Of a stretch of 6,537 bases of DNA, positions 5,894 through 6,537 are shown piece after piece. The stretch is from positions 1 to 6,537 of the forward strand of contig RFKT01000294.1 in NCBI GenBank assembly GCA_003694225.1, written 5' to 3'. The notes below the pieces were generated by a model. The model was not told the origin of the DNA. It searched no databases and saw only the letters and a list, made by a program, of their open reading frames with translations. The position numbers and the translations under genes are program-made. The number at the start of each line of letters is the position of its first letter. Positions within the stretch are counted from its first letter, which is position 1. The stretch is from Candidatus Dadabacteria bacterium (GTDB lineage Bacteria; Bdellovibrionota_C; UBA2361; J135).

Positions 5894-5982
5894 GCTCCAT
5901 AAAAGACCTACGAGATTCATAGCAAAAGGTGCGGGGCTACTTCCTGATTTTGGGTATATTTTTTGAAAATTTTAAACTCTAA

Positions 5983-6384
5983 CTAGCGTGTGGTCTCTTG
6001 TTCGGCCCTAAGCCTTGCTTCCATCACTCCCAATGCCTCTTTAGCGGCTGCTCTTAATACCCGAAGCTCTTCATCTTGAAGTTTAATAACTCCCCAAACG
6101 TGCTTTCCACTTGCCTGATGCACTATAGAAAGGAGCACCTGCCTTACATTTGGCTTTCCCCGCTCACCAAGCCACTTTAAGGCCCATAGCCTATCTTCTA
6201 ATTTACTGTTATAGGCAAAAAGTATCGACAATACCTGTACCTGCATCTCAGAACTAGTTTTAGCTCCGCCTATCTTCTCTGAAAAAAAAGCCTCACGAAA
6301 AGTATCCTCCTCGCTCTGCTGAGAATCCCTAGCAACTCCAGAGACCTGAGCTCTCTTCTCAATTCCCTGTGTTCGATCCAACAC
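5983..6384 (-). CDS. Small helical protein of unknown function, possibly HEAT-repeat-like
   Basis: The start is set by AGGAGG at 6391-6396, six bases before GTG at 6384; the frame also has a TTG at 6390, but it directly abuts the AGGAGG and is unlikely. The product has 133 residues. Residues 1-45 are polar and look flexible. From about 48 the sequence is helical: MQVQVLSILFAYN, then LEDRLWALKWLGERGKPNVRQVLLSIV (62-88), and LQDEELRVLRAAAKEALGVME (102-122). The pattern 'R..ALKWLGE.G.P.V...LL' followed by 'D.E.RVLRAAAKEALG' resembles a pair of HEAT-type helical repeats, which usually serve as protein-binding scaffolds. I see no catalytic motif, signal peptide or membrane segment. It is separated from nth by the repeat island and is convergent with it. 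The fold assignment is by eye; the function is not known. Confidence 0.7.
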   Translation of the reverse strand: MLDRTQGIEKRAQVSGVARDSQQSEEDTFREAFFSEKIGGAKTSSEMQVQVLSILFAYNSKLEDRLWALKWLGERGKPNVRQVLLSIVHQASGKHVWGVIKLQDEELRVLRAAAKEALGVMEARLRAEQETTR

Positions 6385-6390
6385 GTTCAA

Positions 6391-6396
6391 CCTCCT
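6391..6396 (-). promoter_or_regulatory. Perfect AGGAGG ribosome binding site deciding the start at GTG 6384
   Basis: Read on the minus strand, AGGAGG is followed by TTGAAC and then GTG. A six-base spacer is near optimal for GTG 6384, whereas TTG 6390 would have no spacer. This also supports the reading frame as a real gene. Confidence 0.75.
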
Positions 6397-6537
6397 AAAA
6401 TAGTTTAATACAACAACAATAACTCAGTCTTTAACTTACATATACAGAGAAGATTCGCCCCAAACTTCAAATTTCCAATATCAAATTCCTAAAAAGAGCG
6501 CTGTATATAATGATGGACAGCCCTTTCCCTCAGCTCA

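Larger units (their letters stand above)
5640..5943. repeat. Intergenic repeat island with interspersed short motifs and REP-like hairpins
   Basis: The non-coding stretch between nth and the next gene is built from short repeats. The 17-mer GATGCCCGCGCTCCATA occurs at 5640-5656 and 5885-5901. GGTGCGGGGCTACTTC, preceded by AAAA, occurs at 5659-5678 and 5924-5943. The related GGTACGGGGTAACTTT occurs at 5684-5699, 5750-5765 and 5805-5820, giving five members of one degenerate family, GGTRCGGGGYWACTTY, all in the same orientation. The heptamer GCTCCAT occurs at 5649, 5833 and 5894. The pair '17-mer then GGTGCGGGG motif' therefore flanks the three GGTACGGGG copies on both sides as direct repeats. 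No credible ORF was found inside. This resembles miniature, non-autonomous elements that accumulate between genes, but no transposase is present. Confidence 0.85.

Noticed and set aside
5640..5943. CRISPR-like array
   Set aside because: Repeats are only 16-17 bp, spacing is irregular, several motif types are mixed, and there are no cas genes.
6460..6490. AT-rich AAACTTCAAATTTCCAATAT-type stretch as a repeat element
   Set aside because: The TTCAAATT/TCAAATTC similarity is short and low-complexity; no clear unit can be defined here.
6489..6536. Tail of a minus-strand gene (ELRERAVHHYIQRSF then TAG) entering from the right edge
   Set aside because: Fifteen codons at a window edge with no recognisable motif are not enough to claim a gene, although one may exist.
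6510..6537. ATG ATG GAC... open to the right edge on the plus strand
   Set aside because: Nine codons, no ribosome binding site, and a TATAAT-like box overlapping the ATG; cannot be supported.

Overview
The window looks like chromosomal DNA of a Gram-negative (diderm) bacterium. It encodes an outer-membrane FadL/TodX-type beta-barrel protein with a signal peptide, together with housekeeping genes for pantothenate synthesis (panB), trans-translation (smpB) and base-excision repair (nth). The phylum cannot be fixed from this sequence. The moderate to low GC and the REP-like hairpin debris would suit an uncultivated lineage, but that is inference. No rRNA, tRNA, CRISPR array, integrase or complete insertion sequence is visible.

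Layout, left to right. (1) 1-451, minus: 5' part of a FadL-family outer-membrane transporter that runs off the left edge. (2) 452-604: divergent intergenic region with a strong imperfect palindrome in the transporter leader. (3) 605-2191, plus: polytopic GT-C-fold glycosyltransferase-like protein. (4) 2261-3662, minus: panB followed by smpB, probably one transcript, convergent with the glycosyltransferase gene. (5) 3663-3923: intergenic region with a perfect 17-bp tandem duplication. (6) 3924-4871, minus: protein with an SseB-like N-terminal domain and a long charged, probably disordered tail. (7) 4909-5559, plus: endonuclease III, divergent from the previous gene. (8) 5527-5943: a repeat-rich island that begins inside the last codons of nth. 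It holds a 15/33-bp tandem repeat, five copies of a GGTRCGGGGYWACTTY motif, two copies of a GATGCCCGCGCTCCATA motif and two GC-rich REP-like hairpins. (9) 5983-6384, minus: small, possibly HEAT-repeat-like protein of unknown role, with its start fixed by a perfect AGGAGG. (10) 6385-6537: non-coding AT-rich leader.

The genes do not form one pathway. PanB makes ketopantoate for CoA synthesis, SmpB rescues stalled ribosomes with tmRNA (ssrA is not in the window), Nth repairs oxidised pyrimidines, and the two envelope genes flank a shared divergent control region. I see no convincing new multi-gene system. The parts most worth a second look are the repeat island and its rewriting of the Nth C-terminus, the SseB-like protein with its long charged tail, and the unassigned small helical protein.
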